Shown in pieces: positions 33,111 through 44,279 of a stretch of 64,000 nucleotides of DNA. Location of the stretch: positions 82,577,130-82,641,129 of the forward strand of contig CM059567.1 in assembly GCA_030386875.1 (NCBI GenBank). Reading direction: 5' to 3'. The DNA comes from Morinoia aosen. Lineage: Eukaryota > Arthropoda > Malacostraca > Amphipoda > Talitridae. The notes beneath the pieces were generated by a model, which saw only the letters and a list, made by a program, of their open reading frames with translations, made no database searches and was not told the DNA's origin. A program made the position numbers and the translations under genes. Every line of letters starts with the position of its first letter. The stretch's first letter is position 1.

Positions 33111-33125
33111 CTCAAACAGAGCTAC

Positions 33126-33305
33126 AAAAACAGTGGAATTTATTTTAAAAGAAGACTTAGTTAAAAAATTAGGAAAAAAAATTTCAGAAAAATAGCTCTC
33201 CTGAAAACTCAACTCAAAAACAGTGGAATTCATTTTACAAGAAGACTTGGTTAAAAAATTAGGAAAAAAAAAAATTCCAGAAAAATAGCTCTCCTGAAAA
33301 CTCAA
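33126..33305. repeat. Direct tandem duplication, unit about 90 bp
   Basis: Two adjacent units begin AAAACAGTGGAATT and end AGCTCTCCTGAAAACTCAAC. They differ mainly in an A-run length and a few substitutions. Confidence 0.8.
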
Positions 33306-34240
33306 CTTGAGATGATTCTTCTCCCACAGTTTTAAAGGTAGAGGGATGGCTAACATATAAATCAATAGCGATTGAAAAGATCTAGAGGCGGTTGACAAGT
33401 TTTTTCAATTTTAATTTATGTTGAAAATTATAAGCAAAATAATTCATAAAAGAAAATAAGTGGTCAGTTTTTTGGAAAAAAATTCAAAAAATTAAAAAAA
33501 TGAAACCATCAAAAAACTATTGCACTGGATCGATAGATAAGACAATTAGCCATCTACAAAACATTTCTTCAGTTCTGTAAGTTCAAAATTGTAGGAGAAG
33601 AATCATTTCGCGCAACACCTATTTTTTCATGTTTTTTCAAAAAAGATCATAGATTTGTAAGTTTACAAAAAAATACAACTAGTTAAAAGAATATTCCTAA
33701 CAGTTTACACCCATGATAAATATCTTAGAAAAATCCATCAAGAACTTACAGCCTTTTTTACCCCGAACCATGCCCTTAATGTCAATGTGAATAAATTTTT
33801 TTGAATTTTTTTACATTCTCATGATTCCTGCTTAGCCAGAGGAGAGTTGGCCAAGTCATTGCTCAGGGAAAAATCATTTACAAAGAATTTAGCAACTAGG
33901 AAATGGTCTGCCACAGGTTTGACAATAATAACAAATTGTTTCTCTGACTGTGCCTAAGGTACTAGGTCTTAATCATCACCTTGATTTGTAGGTTCTAGAA
34001 CTGAGGAAATGATTAACTTAGGATTTGGACTGAGCTTTTTAGCACCATCTTACTGGAGAAGTCCATTAAATTTGGAGTTTTTGAATCAGGAAAGAGTTCT
34101 TTTTAGGGCAGGAGAAGCTTCTTCTGATAAATAATCAAAAGATTAAAGCAAAAGCAAATTTTAACCACAAGAAAGGGTTGAAAAGAACACATCTCTTCAG
34201 ATTCTTTGTCATAAAATCAAGCTAGAATCACTCACTTTCT
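33306..34240. other. Unassigned stretch
   Basis: AT-rich DNA left of the decayed CR1-like copy, with no feature I can support. Confidence 0.3.
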
Positions 34241-34486
34241 TAAACTTGAGAGCCAACAGCATCAGGGGATTTGTAACGGCCTACAATTCCCTCCTCACTA
34301 CTCACAATATTCACACAAGAGTTCAGTGCTTGTGTACTAGACTTGTCCAATGAACTATTTAGGATCCACCAATCCTTGTCACAAGCTGTTATTAGATGCC
34401 ATCACTGGGATAACCAGTACATCAAAACACCATCCACAGGCATGGTGTGTCATTACAGCCCACTCTACCTGACTGGCTCATTCCAG

Positions 34487-35427
34487 TCACTGTCTCTTAC
34501 TCCAGGCACGCACAAGATACATTTTCATTGCTTTAATGATACTCAAATTACACTCCTGATCCAATCCAGCAAGACAGCTCATATCGCAATCATCTTCAGC
34601 GCATCTGACATACCACTTATTCTCTCCATAGTCAAACACCACATTCATGAAACTCTTACTCTCTTGCTCATACTTACTACATTCCAGCACAAAATGCTCA
34701 ATTGTTTCCTCCACTCCACTATTACACTGCCGACACAACCTGTTATTCTCATTCCACCTCCATGTACGTCTGTTTACACTTAATGACTTACATCTCACAG
34801 CAAACAAGAGTTGACTTCCAAAACTACCATCATTGAACTTCTCAAACTTAGGTGCTTCTTTTTTCATATACCAGTTAAGTGTATGCTTCCACATCATGCT
34901 AAGCTTTCACTTATTCAATCCATATGCTTTTGTTTGCCTCTCAATCTCTTTTTTCCACCTCTTGCAGTCCCACTCAGGCCCTACACCTCTAACATTTAAT
35001 AAACTCCAGTCATCCACAGGTCTCCCAATTCTAACATGAATAATCTTTTGCATACTAAGTTTCCTTGCATGCCCCCAACACACTTTCTCCCAATAGTTTA
35101 CACTCAGATTCCATTCAAAAATTCGCTTTACCCACCTGCTATTCTGCATTCTTTCAATTCTCACCATATAATTCAGCACTGCTTATATCATTCTTTCTGA
35201 AAATAGGCTCCACCCTAGGTCACCTCTAATGGCTTCTGTAGCTGCCCATTTTGGAGCACCCAATGCTAAACGTCCCACCTTATTTTGTATTACATTCAGT
35301 TTTTTAAGATCACTTCCATTCCAGGCAAGAGCACTCATCCCATACATGACACTAGGTACAGCAACATACTTCCACATTCCTCTCACACATTCATACTTGT
35401 TTGCTCTGTGTCTGGCCACATTACTTA
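34487..35427 (-). pseudogene. CR1-like ORF2 C-terminal piece (old copy)
   Basis: Contains the post-RT region, from SNVARHRANKYECVRG to a C-terminal Cys/His motif (CRQC, then EHFVLEC) and a terminal AWSKRQ then stop, at high similarity to the intact copy. It is broken into at least three frames. It is not functional. Confidence 0.88.
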
Positions 35428-36579
35428 GGACACCGTCTACGTAAAAAAAATCCGTTATTTCTGCATGGATTTCTCTGAAATTTTCACAGTAGGTGTGATA
35501 TAATACAAAGATCATTTGTTATTTTGACAAAATTTTTGTATCTGCACTGGATTTTTTTATTTTCAAAAAATATGATAAAATAGGGGTTTTTTAAAAATCT
35601 ATCTTCTTCTACAATTTTGAAGTTACAGAACCAGTACTTTGTTTTTAGATTGCTTATATGTCTATATAACCAAATGCAATAGGGAATTTTGATATCTTTT
35701 TTTTTTGGATTTTGGGAATTAAAAAAAACCTTTTTTTCTTTTATCCATGTCATGTAATTTTCAAAATTATAAATGTATCAAAAAATACTCTTGCGTGTGG
35801 ATACACCTTGCTAAGCCCTATTGAATGGTATATGAACCATTCTTGTAGCTCTAAAATTGTGGAAGAAGTAGCATTTGAGAAACCAATCATCAAGTTTCTA
35901 GAAAAACGTGTTTTTTCACAAAAGAAAATTTTTTTTTTATCTTTTGAACTACAGGGTTTTTTACAATGAACTCTTGAGCGTTTGTAGCTCTTTTCAAGCC
36001 CTTTTGGTCGATATAATTTAGATTGCTGTAGCTCTGTAACTCTGGGAAAAAATATACAACAAAAGAGTATAGGTGTTATTCTTGAAAACAACCAATTTTT
36101 TTAATGTTTCATTTTTTTTTACCTAAATACATTTTTTTGTCAAGTCAACTCCTTTGTTTTATGCTCTTTTTAAGCCCTTTGGATTGGTGTGCTCACCAGA
36201 GCTGCAGCTATGATACTGCAGCTGTCATTGAGCTATGAATGAAAGCTGCGGTATCATAGATACGGCAGAACAGCTAAATTCTGAAATTGTCAAAAATTAT
36301 AAAAAAATATTTACTCAACGTTAGAATGTTTTGTTTGAATAATGGAAGCAAACTATAATGCCATTCCCGCAGAGAAACACGCTCAATTGACCCCCAATAA
36401 TGAGGAGGGGGAGGGTTCAAGGTCACTCCACCCCCATCGCTTTTCCCCTCTCTGGTGGGCGCACTATTTGGAGTAGACGTAAATGGAAAGTACCAATGGA
36501 AGCACAAGAAAATCCTCTATAAGATGCATATAAAAGCAGAAAATCAACACATATCCTGATTTCTACCCAGACGGTGTCC
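35428..36579. mobile_element. DNA transposon with TTA target duplication (1152 bp)
   Basis: The ends GGACACCGTCTACG (35428) and, read inward from 36579, GGACACCGTCTGGG are inverted repeats. TTA at 35425-35427 and 36580-36582 is a target duplication. The intact CR1-like copy supplies the uninterrupted target (GGCCACGCTACTCAATCGTCC there), so the insertion site is verified in sequence. TTA suits PIF/Harbinger. No transposase is recognised, so it is probably non-autonomous. Confidence 0.8.
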
Positions 36580-37123
36580 TTAACCGTCCACTCCACTGCA
36601 TTGCTTTGGCCACTTTCTCACCCTTAGTTCTAGTGCATCCATCTTCACTTAGCATACAACCTAGATATTTGTATTCCTTTGTTCTACCTATTCTGATTTC
36701 TCCAATATTCCACAGTCTGTCTCTATCAGTCTCATCACTATTTATTACCATAACCTTACTTTTGTTGGCACCAAAGTTTATCTTGAAATCTGTACTATAT
36801 CCATTCAGAATGTCAAGCATCCTTTGCAGTTCATGTCCACAATCACTAACCACAACCACATTATCAGCATACAACAAACATCTCAGTCTCATTACCAACT
36901 TACAGTCCTAAGCCACTCCTTCTCAGTCGAACTGCTAATTCTTCTGTGTAAATCCAAACAACAGGGGAGACAGACTACAGCCCTGTCTCACTCCTCTAAC
37001 ACTCCTCACTTGTCCTGTTTCCAAATTTTCTAACCTGTATATTGCGCTTGTGTTCTCATACAGACTTTGTACAATTTTTACTATTTTTCTGCTAAACCCA
37101 ACTTTTCTCAAAACTTCAAAGAG
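36580..37123 (-). pseudogene. CR1-like ORF2 reverse-transcriptase piece (old copy)
   Basis: Carries the RT core: VRGVRQGCSLSPLLFG, then LLYADNVVVV, where the catalytic YADD box of the intact copy has become YADN, then the region up to QWSGRL. A frame break separates the two halves. Confidence 0.88.
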
Positions 37124-38840
37124 TGTCACGAGAAATGGGCCCTTCACCTCCTTGTTAACAATTCATTAACAAGAAGATCAGGTTCTCGGAATAGAGGAAT
37201 GGCACACCTCCAGGCTATATACACAACACAAATTAAATGAATAATAATCGGCAATCACCGTACATATACTAAAAAAGAAAAGGTACTCACCGATGAGTTG
37301 ATACACGACTTACATCCGCGCGATTCTGTGCGCACCTGTATCGATGAGCTGCCTTTGCATTGACGGATATTTATTTACGCCATATGAATTCAGCATGAAT
37401 TTATAATTACGGCAGAACTGATACAATACGATAACATTGACTCACAATCTATGAACACGTCATTAGAACCCAGTTCAATTTTACAACCTGCCTCAAAGCC
37501 TACCCTACTGAATTACACACAATTGATATCCCAGTAAATCTGGCCGGCCAGCCCTTCCCTCACTTTCCCACACATGAATATGACAGAATACCCCTCAATT
37601 ATTGTGGCGTTCAGCAGTACAGATGTGGTCATAACGTTCGTTCACACGTTCCTTCTCAAAGGCACAAATCCAGTTCAGTCTCCACAAGTGATTCTCAGTT
37701 CAAAAAATTTATGACGACCACCTTCCAAATCTCCACTTCTGACTTCTAGCGCGTAACCTCCAATCACGTTAGACATCTGCGACGACCACCCTGCCTGCAA
37801 ATGATTTATCAGCTCGTTACTTCTTTTAATTGCCAAAAAATTGTGCTCAAAATTATTTTAAATTTTTATGTTAATGTGACATTATTTTTCATGACTTTTA
37901 TTTCAAAACTTCTTTTCAAAAGGAACTGTATATCTTATGATCCAAAATACTCCTTACCCGCCCAACTGTCCAAATTATTACTTCATATACTGCACAGTTT
38001 GGTTACGATGTTTACATTTCTGGAAAATAGACGTGACATTTTTTTAATTTCATTTTAATTTACGGGCTCAAAACAACTTATTCAACTTCCTCTATACGTT
38101 CAATATATTCAATATTTTCACTTATATTTTTCAGAATGCTTTTCCAGTATGACACTTGGTTACACGTACTTCTTTCTATGATGATGCACCGCGTTAGACT
38201 GCTCGCCTCTCATCAGCTCTGTCCCTCCGTTCAAAAGCTGTACTCCCCCTTTTCTTTGCGAGACCAATCGTGTTCTCACGGGCTTCTTGAGCGTCCTCCT
38301 AGACTTCCCTTTAACGTTCCCATTGGTTTTCCCTGAGGCTGTCCTTTTCTTATTTGCTGTTGAAATGTTTCGCCAAGCGCGCCGTAATCTCCGCCTTCTT
38401 CTGAGGTTGTTTGCTTTTTGATAATATCGCTCGCTCTCTAACGGACCTCCTAAGCCTACCATGGTGTGTCATAAATCTGTCACCCTCTTCTGTCTAGCGT
38501 CCTCAGCCCCAACGCTTACAAGTGCTTCCAATAAATTTCTCTCCATGTGGTTCAGCCGAACCCTCTCAAGTTTCGCTGGCCTCTTCTCCCCATGTTATTT
38601 TAAGATCGCCCTGTCTACAAACACTTTTGTGGAAAGGTTTCTTTGCCCTGTAAGAGATCTTGTAACCAAGTTCCACTCACACATTCCTTCGTGGTAAAAC
38701 AAATACAAAACTGCCCGATGCTCTTCAGAATGGCCTTACCAAAACATTCTTTCAACGAACGTGTGGACTCGATCACTCTCTGTACTGCTGAATTCTCATT
38801 TTTAATTCGAAAATTGATAATTCTTAACAGATTCTCAACA
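37124..38840. mobile_element. Unclassified TG...CA insertion (1.7 kb), possibly LTR-derived
   Basis: Interrupts the old CR1-like copy precisely between the RL and LFEVLRK parts of its RT. Plus-strand ends are TGTCACGAGAA and TTCTCAACA, flanked by GAG (or AGAG) on both sides, which fits an LTR or solo LTR with a short target duplication. The minus strand has a basic, Arg/Lys-rich frame (38160-38462) and a frame at 38615-38878 that partly reads into the flank. Neither is recognised. No RT, protease or integrase is present. Confidence 0.5.
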
Positions 38841-39213
38841 GAGCCTAACCCAATCCACTCTGTCATACGCCTTTTCAATATCCAAGAATGCTAAATATAC
38901 CTTCTTATCATCCTTCCTCATTCGCTCAATTATTTTACTCACTACAAACAGATTATCCTGCCTAAATCCATCTTGTTCTTCACCCAGTTAGTACTCCTAA
39001 TTTCTCAACTAAGTTTTTCATTCTCTCATTCAAAATACCACAAAAGATCTTACATACAGTGTCACCTAGTGCAATTGGTCTGTAATTTTCAAGTTCTTTC
39101 ATACTTTTATGTCCACCCTTATGCAACAGAACTACATTACACTTGTTCCAGTCATCCGGTACTCTTTCACTCTTCCATATCTTTTCATATAAACATTTCA
39201 AAGATATAAACAT
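38841..39213 (-). pseudogene. CR1-like ORF2 piece before the RT core (old copy)
   Basis: Encodes KIWKSERVPDDWNKCNVVLL, NYRPIALGDTVCKIF and then, out of frame, the segment up to AYDRVDWVRL. It joins the 44540-44703 piece on one side and the 36580-37123 piece on the other when the insertions are removed. Confidence 0.85.
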
Positions 39214-39224
39214 ATAAACATTTC

Positions 39225-39671
39225 AGTGCTGCCAAATTCAGAGGCTTGAAACACGAACATGTCAGTTCCGGCGCCGCCAAGACGGGTACGATACGGTGTG
39301 CACGTGCGTCTAATTCTCCGACAAAAATTGTGGTGAATTAAAGTGAAGTTGCTGAAAAACTGGTATAGTTTGTATATTCACGTGAGTACAGTGTGTGACT
39401 TTGTATGGAGTGCTCGTGAGAGTAGTTTTTTTTGTTGCGTGAGAGTTGAGACTGAGCATTGGACTTTGGTGTGGTGACTTGCAATTTTTGACTGGGAAGC
39501 TTTCTTTGCATATAAAGAGTATAGTGTGTGACATTGTAGTGAGTGACTGTGAGAGTAGTAGGAAACGTTTTTGTTTCTTTTGGTTTGATAACTTGATTTT
39601 CAGTAGATTTGGTGAGTGAAGACTTCTTCTGCCTGTGAAATGTGTACTGAGAGAGAAGTCTGTGTTTGAGG
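39225..39671 (+). promoter_or_regulatory. 5' UTR and presumed internal promoter of the CR1-like element
   Basis: Non-coding leader between the insertion junction and the ORF1 ATG, with a GC-rich start (GTTCCGGCGCCGCCAAGACG) then a GT-rich region. Full-length non-LTR elements usually carry an internal promoter here. None is shown directly. Confidence 0.4.
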
Positions 39672-40868
39672 ATGGCAAGAAATAGGACTGGTCGTAGGAA
39701 GGGAGGTGCAAGTGGAATGGATGAGGAGATTGAGTGCATGACTTGTAAAGAGTGGATAGATATAGATGCATGCAAAGGTTTGAGAGAAATGAGTCGGAGA
39801 AAGTTGAGTGATCTTGTGTTTACGTGCTGGAAATGTTTGAATGATGAGAGTAAGAAGTTGAAAGAGGAGGTTGAGAGATTGACAATTTTGATGGTTGCTT
39901 TAGAGGCTGACTTGAAGGATGAAAGGAAGCTGAACGAAGGAAAGAATGAGAATGGTGCAAATGCAGTGAATGAAGAGGTAAATGGTGGTGCAAGGAGTGC
40001 AAATGAAGTGGATGATGGTGCAAGGAGTGCAAATGAAGTGGATGATGGTGCAAGGAGTGCAAATGAAGTGGATGATGGTGCAAGGAGTGTGAATGCAATA
40101 AATGAAGCAAATGATGGTGCAAATGTGACAGATGAGAGTAGAAGGATGAATGAGCAGGATGAAAGAGGTAAAAATGGAAAGAGAGTGAATGAGCCACCTG
40201 TTGTGGTGCCACATGAGGTGCAGGAGCCTGTAGTGGAAGCAAATGAAAGGAAGATGAATGGAAAGAATGATCTGAGTGAAAGAAGTGAGCGAAAGAGTAG
40301 CATGAAAGGGAGAGTAAGACCTATGATTAGAATATGTGGAGATAGCATGGTGAAGAATGTTGATAGGTTCGTATGTATGAGTGACAGTAGTGGATGTATG
40401 AGCATGAGAGGGAAAGGAGTGGAGGAGATTTGTAGGCATGCTGAGAGAGTGATAGATGGAATGGATGAAGGAATGGTTGTACTGCAAGGAGGTGGCAATG
40501 GGTTGCTTGAATGTGGGAGAGAACGGACGGTGAATGCAATTATGAAAGTTGTTGATAGGGCGCGGAAGAAGAATGTTAGAGTGGCAGTGACTAGCCTCCT
40601 AAGAAGGCCTGCATGTGATGAGGAGTATGAAAGGGTGCGAAAGGAGGTGAATAGAGAGTTGCATGAAAGGATTACGAGTATGAGAGCTGAGAGTGTGAGA
40701 AAGCGTGAGCTGGGTTCCAGCTTCCTTGACATGGATAGCGTGATCCAGGATGGGTGTTTTCTTGGAGATGGAGTCCATCTTACAAAAGAAGGTGAGATGA
40801 AACTCTCCAAGAAATATATCCGGTGGATCAGGGCTACTCATGTCATAATGGAAGCTGGAACTGGATGA
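39672..40868 (+). CDS. CR1-like ORF1: PHD-like finger and SGNH/GDSL esterase-like domain
   Basis: 398 residues from ATG 39672; the frame is open slightly upstream, but this is the first ATG. The N-terminus holds a Cys-rich PHD-like finger (ECMTCKEW..., then CWKC, residues about 20-60). A Lys/Glu-rich coiled-coil-like stretch follows, then three to four copies of a 10-residue repeat, GARSANEVDD. The C-terminal half (about residues 215-395) has SGNH-type blocks: ICGDSMVKNV (GDS), LQGGGNG, and DGVHLTKEG (Asp-x-x-His). ORF1 of CR1-like elements is known to carry PHD and esterase domains, and its role in retrotransposition is not well understood. It stops in TGA directly abutting the ORF2 ATG (TGAATG), which suggests coupled translation. 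Confidence 0.88.
   Translation: MARNRTGRRKGGASGMDEEIECMTCKEWIDIDACKGLREMSRRKLSDLVFTCWKCLNDESKKLKEEVERLTILMVALEADLKDERKLNEGKNENGANAVNEEVNGGARSANEVDDGARSANEVDDGARSANEVDDGARSVNAINEANDGANVTDESRRMNEQDERGKNGKRVNEPPVVVPHEVQEPVVEANERKMNGKNDLSERSERKSSMKGRVRPMIRICGDSMVKNVDRFVCMSDSSGCMSMRGKGVEEICRHAERVIDGMDEGMVVLQGGGNGLLECGRERTVNAIMKVVDRARKKNVRVAVTSLLRRPACDEEYERVRKEVNRELHERITSMRAESVRKRELGSSFLDMDSVIQDGCFLGDGVHLTKEGEMKLSKKYIRWIRATHVIMEAGTG
39975..40098 (+). repeat. 30 bp in-frame tandem repeat in ORF1
   Basis: About four units of GGTGCAAGGAGTGCAAATGA plus AGTGGATGAT, the middle ones identical, encoding GARSANEVDD. The near-identity of units indicates recent expansion by slippage or unequal exchange. Confidence 0.9.
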
Positions 40869-43800
40869 ATGAAAATCCGTCAGAGCAAAAGTGAGGAACG
40901 CCTGGAATTGTCCAATTGTGTTGTAAGGTTTGGAAGTATAAATGTGCGTGGAGGGAATGCAGGAAAGTTAGATGACCTTGTAGTAGAATTTGAGAATGGA
41001 AAATTGGATTGTGTTGGTGTAGTAGAGACCCAAATGCGTGATAGAGTCAGTTTAACATGTAAGGAGAATAAGTATCATATGATAGGAAAAGGGCGTGTAA
41101 ATTGGCAAAAAAGAGGTGGTGGAGTTGGTTTGATTGTAAAGAATGCTCTAAATTGGAAATTAGAGGAACTTCCTGTTGGAAATGAACCTGAAAGTGAAGA
41201 TTTGTTTGCAATTAAGTGTGAAAGAATGCATGCCAGAGAATGTATTGTTGTGATTGTATGTTATATGACAACTGATGGGATTTTAGCTCATGAAGAGAAT
41301 GTAAAAAAGTATGAAATATTAACAAGGATTGTACGAGAACACTGCAGGTGCCCTCTGATTGTGATGGGTGACATGAATGGCCATGTTGGTATACTTGGTG
41401 AGCCGGTGAATGCAAATGGACAAAAATTGATAGATTTTTGTGATGAGAATGAACTTGAAAACCTGAATGTCACAATAGGAAATGGCTTGCATACATGGCA
41501 AAGCAAGGAATGGAAAACTGCAATAGACTATATGATTGTGAATAGTAGAGCAAGAGAGTGTGTCAATGAAATGTTCGTAGATGAAAATGATTTTGATATT
41601 GATAGTGACCATAAAATGCTTGTGCTTGAATATAACTGGGGTAGAAAGGAGTCAATGCAAAAGGTCAGTAGTGTGAAAGAAAGTTGGCAGATAAAAAAGG
41701 CAAACTGGGAAGAATTTAAGAATGAATTGAGTAGGTATAACTGGAACAGGTGTGGAAATGTAAATGACCTAAATGGTGAGATTGCAAGAACCTTGTATGA
41801 TGTGGCAGAGCAAAAGATTGGTAGAATAAAATGTAAGAAAGGGACAGGGAATGCCAGGTGGTTTACAAGTGAGATAAGGGAAGAACGAATGAGAAGAAAG
41901 ACTTTAAATAAGAAACAACGCAGTATGAGGAAATTGTATGAAAGAAACAGAATTACTGAGGATGAATGGCAGAGTGCATGGAATGAGTACAAGGACCAGC
42001 AGAAGAAAGTAAGGAGAATGATTAATGAGGCTAGAGTTAAAGAGGAGAGACACCAAGTTGAAAATCTAAGAAAGAAAGGTCCGGATGGAATAAAAGATTG
42101 GTATAAGTTTATACAAGGTAATGATAGAAGTAGTGAAGTTCAAGTTGATGAATTAGTAGTTAATGGTTGCAGTGTGCAAGATAGGATGCAACTGGTGAAA
42201 GCAGTTGAATACTGGGAGGACATTGGTGGAATGAATGAGCAGGTTACAGATAATGCACCCATAAATTTTCTGATTGATGAACGTGAACTGCAAATGGAAG
42301 ACGAAATCACTTGTGAAGAGATTGTAAGTTTTTTGAAAAAAGTGAAAAATGGAAAGGCATGTGGCCCTGATAAGATTCCATATGAGTTCTATAAATTTGG
42401 AGGAGAGAATGTGGTCAGTATGTTGAAATGTTTATTTGATGAGATATGGAAGAGTGAAAGAGTACCGGATGACTGGAACAAGTGTAATGTAGTTCTGTTG
42501 CATAAGGATGGACATAAGAGTATGAAAGAACTTAAAAATTACAGACCAATTGCACTGGGTGACACTGTATGTAAGATATTTTGTGGTATTTTGAATGAGA
42601 GAATGAAAAATTTAGTTGAGGAATTAGGAGTCCTAGGTGAAGAACAGAATGGTTTTAGGCAGGATAGACGTGGGGAAGATAATCTGTTTGTAGTGAGTGA
42701 AATAATTGAGCGAATGAGGAAGGATGATAAGAAGGTGTATTTAGCATTCCTGGATATTGAAAAAGCGTATGACAGAGTGGATCGGGTTAGGCTCTTTGAA
42801 GTTCTGAGAAAAGTTGGGTTTAGCAGAAAAATAGTAAAAATTGTACAAAGTCTGTATGAGAACACAAGCGCTATATACAGGTTAGGAAATTTGGAAACGG
42901 GGCAAGTGAGGAGTGTTAGAGGAGTGAGACAGGGCTGTACTCTGTCTCCCCTGTTGTTTGGATTGTACACAGAAGAATTAGCAGTTCGACTGAGAAGGAG
43001 TGGCTTAGGACTGAAAGTTGGTAATGAGAGACTGAGCTGTTTGTTGTATGCTGATGATGTGGTTGTGGTTAGTGGATGTGGACATGAACTGCAAAGGATG
43101 CTTGACATTGTGAACGGATATAGTACAGATTTCAAGATGAACTTCGGTGCCGACAAAAGCAAGGTTATGGTTATAAATAGTGATGAGACTGATAGAGACA
43201 GACTGTGGAATATTGGAGAAATCAGAATAGGTAGAACAAAAGAATACAAATATCTAGGTTGTATGATAAGTGAAGATGGATGCACTAGAACTAAGGGTGA
43301 GAAAGTGGCAAAAGCTATGCAGTGGAGTGGACGATTGAGTAGCGTGGCCAGATACAGAGCAAACAAGTATGAATGTGTGAGAGGAATGTGGAAGTATGTT
43401 GCTGTACCTAGTGTCATGTATGGTATGAGTGCTCTTGCCTGGAATGGAAGTGATCTTGAAAAGCTGGATGTAATACAAAATAAGGTAGGACGGTTAGCAT
43501 TGGGTGCTCCAAAATGGACAGCTACAGAAGCCATTAGAGGTGACCTTGGGTGGAGCCTATTTTCAGGAAGAATGATGAAGGCAGTGCTGAATTATAAGGT
43601 GAGAATTGAAAGAATGCAGAATAGCAGATGGGTAAAGCGAATTTTTGAATGGAATCTGAGTGTAAGCTATTGGGAGAAAGTGTGTTGGGGGCATGCAAGG
43701 AAGCTTAGTATGCAAAAGATTATTCATGTTAGAATTGGGAGACCTGTGGATGACTGGAGTTTAATAAATCCTGGAGGTGTAGGGCCTGAGTGGGACTGCA

Positions 43801-44279
43801 AGAGGTGGAAGAAAGAGATTGAGAGGAAAACAAAAGAGTATGGATTGAATAAGTGGAGGCTTAGCATGGTGCGGAAGCCTACACTTGACTGGTATATGAA
43901 AAAAGAAGCACCTAAGTTTGAGATGTTCTATGATGGTAGTTTTGGAAGTCAACTCTTGTTTGCTGTGAGATGTAAGTCATTGAGTGTGAACAGACGTACA
44001 TGGAGGTGGAATGAGAATAACAGATTATGTCGGCAGTGTATTAGTGGAGTGGAGGAAACAATTGAGCATTTTGTGCTGGAATGTAGTAAGTATGAGCAAG
44101 AGAGAGAAAGTTTTATGAATGTGGTGCTTGAGCAGTATGGAGAGAATGAGTGGTATGCCAGATGTGCTGAAGATGATTGCGGTATGAGCTGTCTTGCTGG
44201 ATTGGATCAGGAGTGCAATTTGAGTATCATTGAAGCTATGAAATTGTTTCTTGTGCGTGCCTGGAGTAAGAGACAGTGA
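40869..44279 (+). CDS. CR1-like ORF2: APE endonuclease and reverse transcriptase
   Basis: 1136 residues, uninterrupted. Residues about 10-250 are an apurinic-type endonuclease, which nicks target DNA: SINVRG, VVETQMRD, GDMNGHVG, KTAIDYMIV and SDHKML carry the expected catalytic positions. Residues about 480-760 are the reverse transcriptase: NGKACGPDKIPYEFY, NYRPIALGDT, FLDIEKAYDRV, VRQGCTLSPLLFGLY and the catalytic LLYADDVVVV. The C-terminus has a Cys-Cys-His-Cys motif (CRQC...EHFVLEC). The start follows the ORF1 stop with no gap. All landmark residues are present, so the enzyme could be active. Target-primed reverse transcription is inferred from the family. Confidence 0.93.
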   Translation: MKIRQSKSEERLELSNCVVRFGSINVRGGNAGKLDDLVVEFENGKLDCVGVVETQMRDRVSLTCKENKYHMIGKGRVNWQKRGGGVGLIVKNALNWKLEELPVGNEPESEDLFAIKCERMHARECIVVIVCYMTTDGILAHEENVKKYEILTRIVREHCRCPLIVMGDMNGHVGILGEPVNANGQKLIDFCDENELENLNVTIGNGLHTWQSKEWKTAIDYMIVNSRARECVNEMFVDENDFDIDSDHKMLVLEYNWGRKESMQKVSSVKESWQIKKANWEEFKNELSRYNWNRCGNVNDLNGEIARTLYDVAEQKIGRIKCKKGTGNARWFTSEIREERMRRKTLNKKQRSMRKLYERNRITEDEWQSAWNEYKDQQKKVRRMINEARVKEERHQVENLRKKGPDGIKDWYKFIQGNDRSSEVQVDELVVNGCSVQDRMQLVKAVEYWEDIGGMNEQVTDNAPINFLIDERELQMEDEITCEEIVSFLKKVKNGKACGPDKIPYEFYKFGGENVVSMLKCLFDEIWKSERVPDDWNKCNVVLLHKDGHKSMKELKNYRPIALGDTVCKIFCGILNERMKNLVEELGVLGEEQNGFRQDRRGEDNLFVVSEIIERMRKDDKKVYLAFLDIEKAYDRVDRVRLFEVLRKVGFSRKIVKIVQSLYENTSAIYRLGNLETGQVRSVRGVRQGCTLSPLLFGLYTEELAVRLRRSGLGLKVGNERLSCLLYADDVVVVSGCGHELQRMLDIVNGYSTDFKMNFGADKSKVMVINSDETDRDRLWNIGEIRIGRTKEYKYLGCMISEDGCTRTKGEKVAKAMQWSGRLSSVARYRANKYECVRGMWKYVAVPSVMYGMSALAWNGSDLEKLDVIQNKVGRLALGAPKWTATEAIRGDLGWSLFSGRMMKAVLNYKVRIERMQNSRWVKRIFEWNLSVSYWEKVCWGHARKLSMQKIIHVRIGRPVDDWSLINPGGVGPEWDCKRWKKEIERKTKEYGLNKWRLSMVRKPTLDWYMKKEAPKFEMFYDGSFGSQLLFAVRCKSLSVNRRTWRWNENNRLCRQCISGVEETIEHFVLECSKYEQERESFMNVVLEQYGENEWYARCAEDDCGMSCLAGLDQECNLSIIEAMKLFLVRAWSKRQ

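Noticed and set aside
39975..40098. Repeats in ORF1 as a regulatory array
   Set aside because: The period is 30 bp and stays in frame within a coding region, so coding repeats explain it.
39338..40810. 490-codon minus-strand open frame
   Set aside because: It lies antisense to the PHD/esterase ORF1 and is Ser/Leu/Phe/His-rich, as expected from reading a purine-rich coding strand backwards. It is a shadow.
42539..43534. 331-codon minus-strand open frame
   Set aside because: Antisense to the reverse transcriptase of ORF2; Ser/Thr/Leu-rich with no domain.
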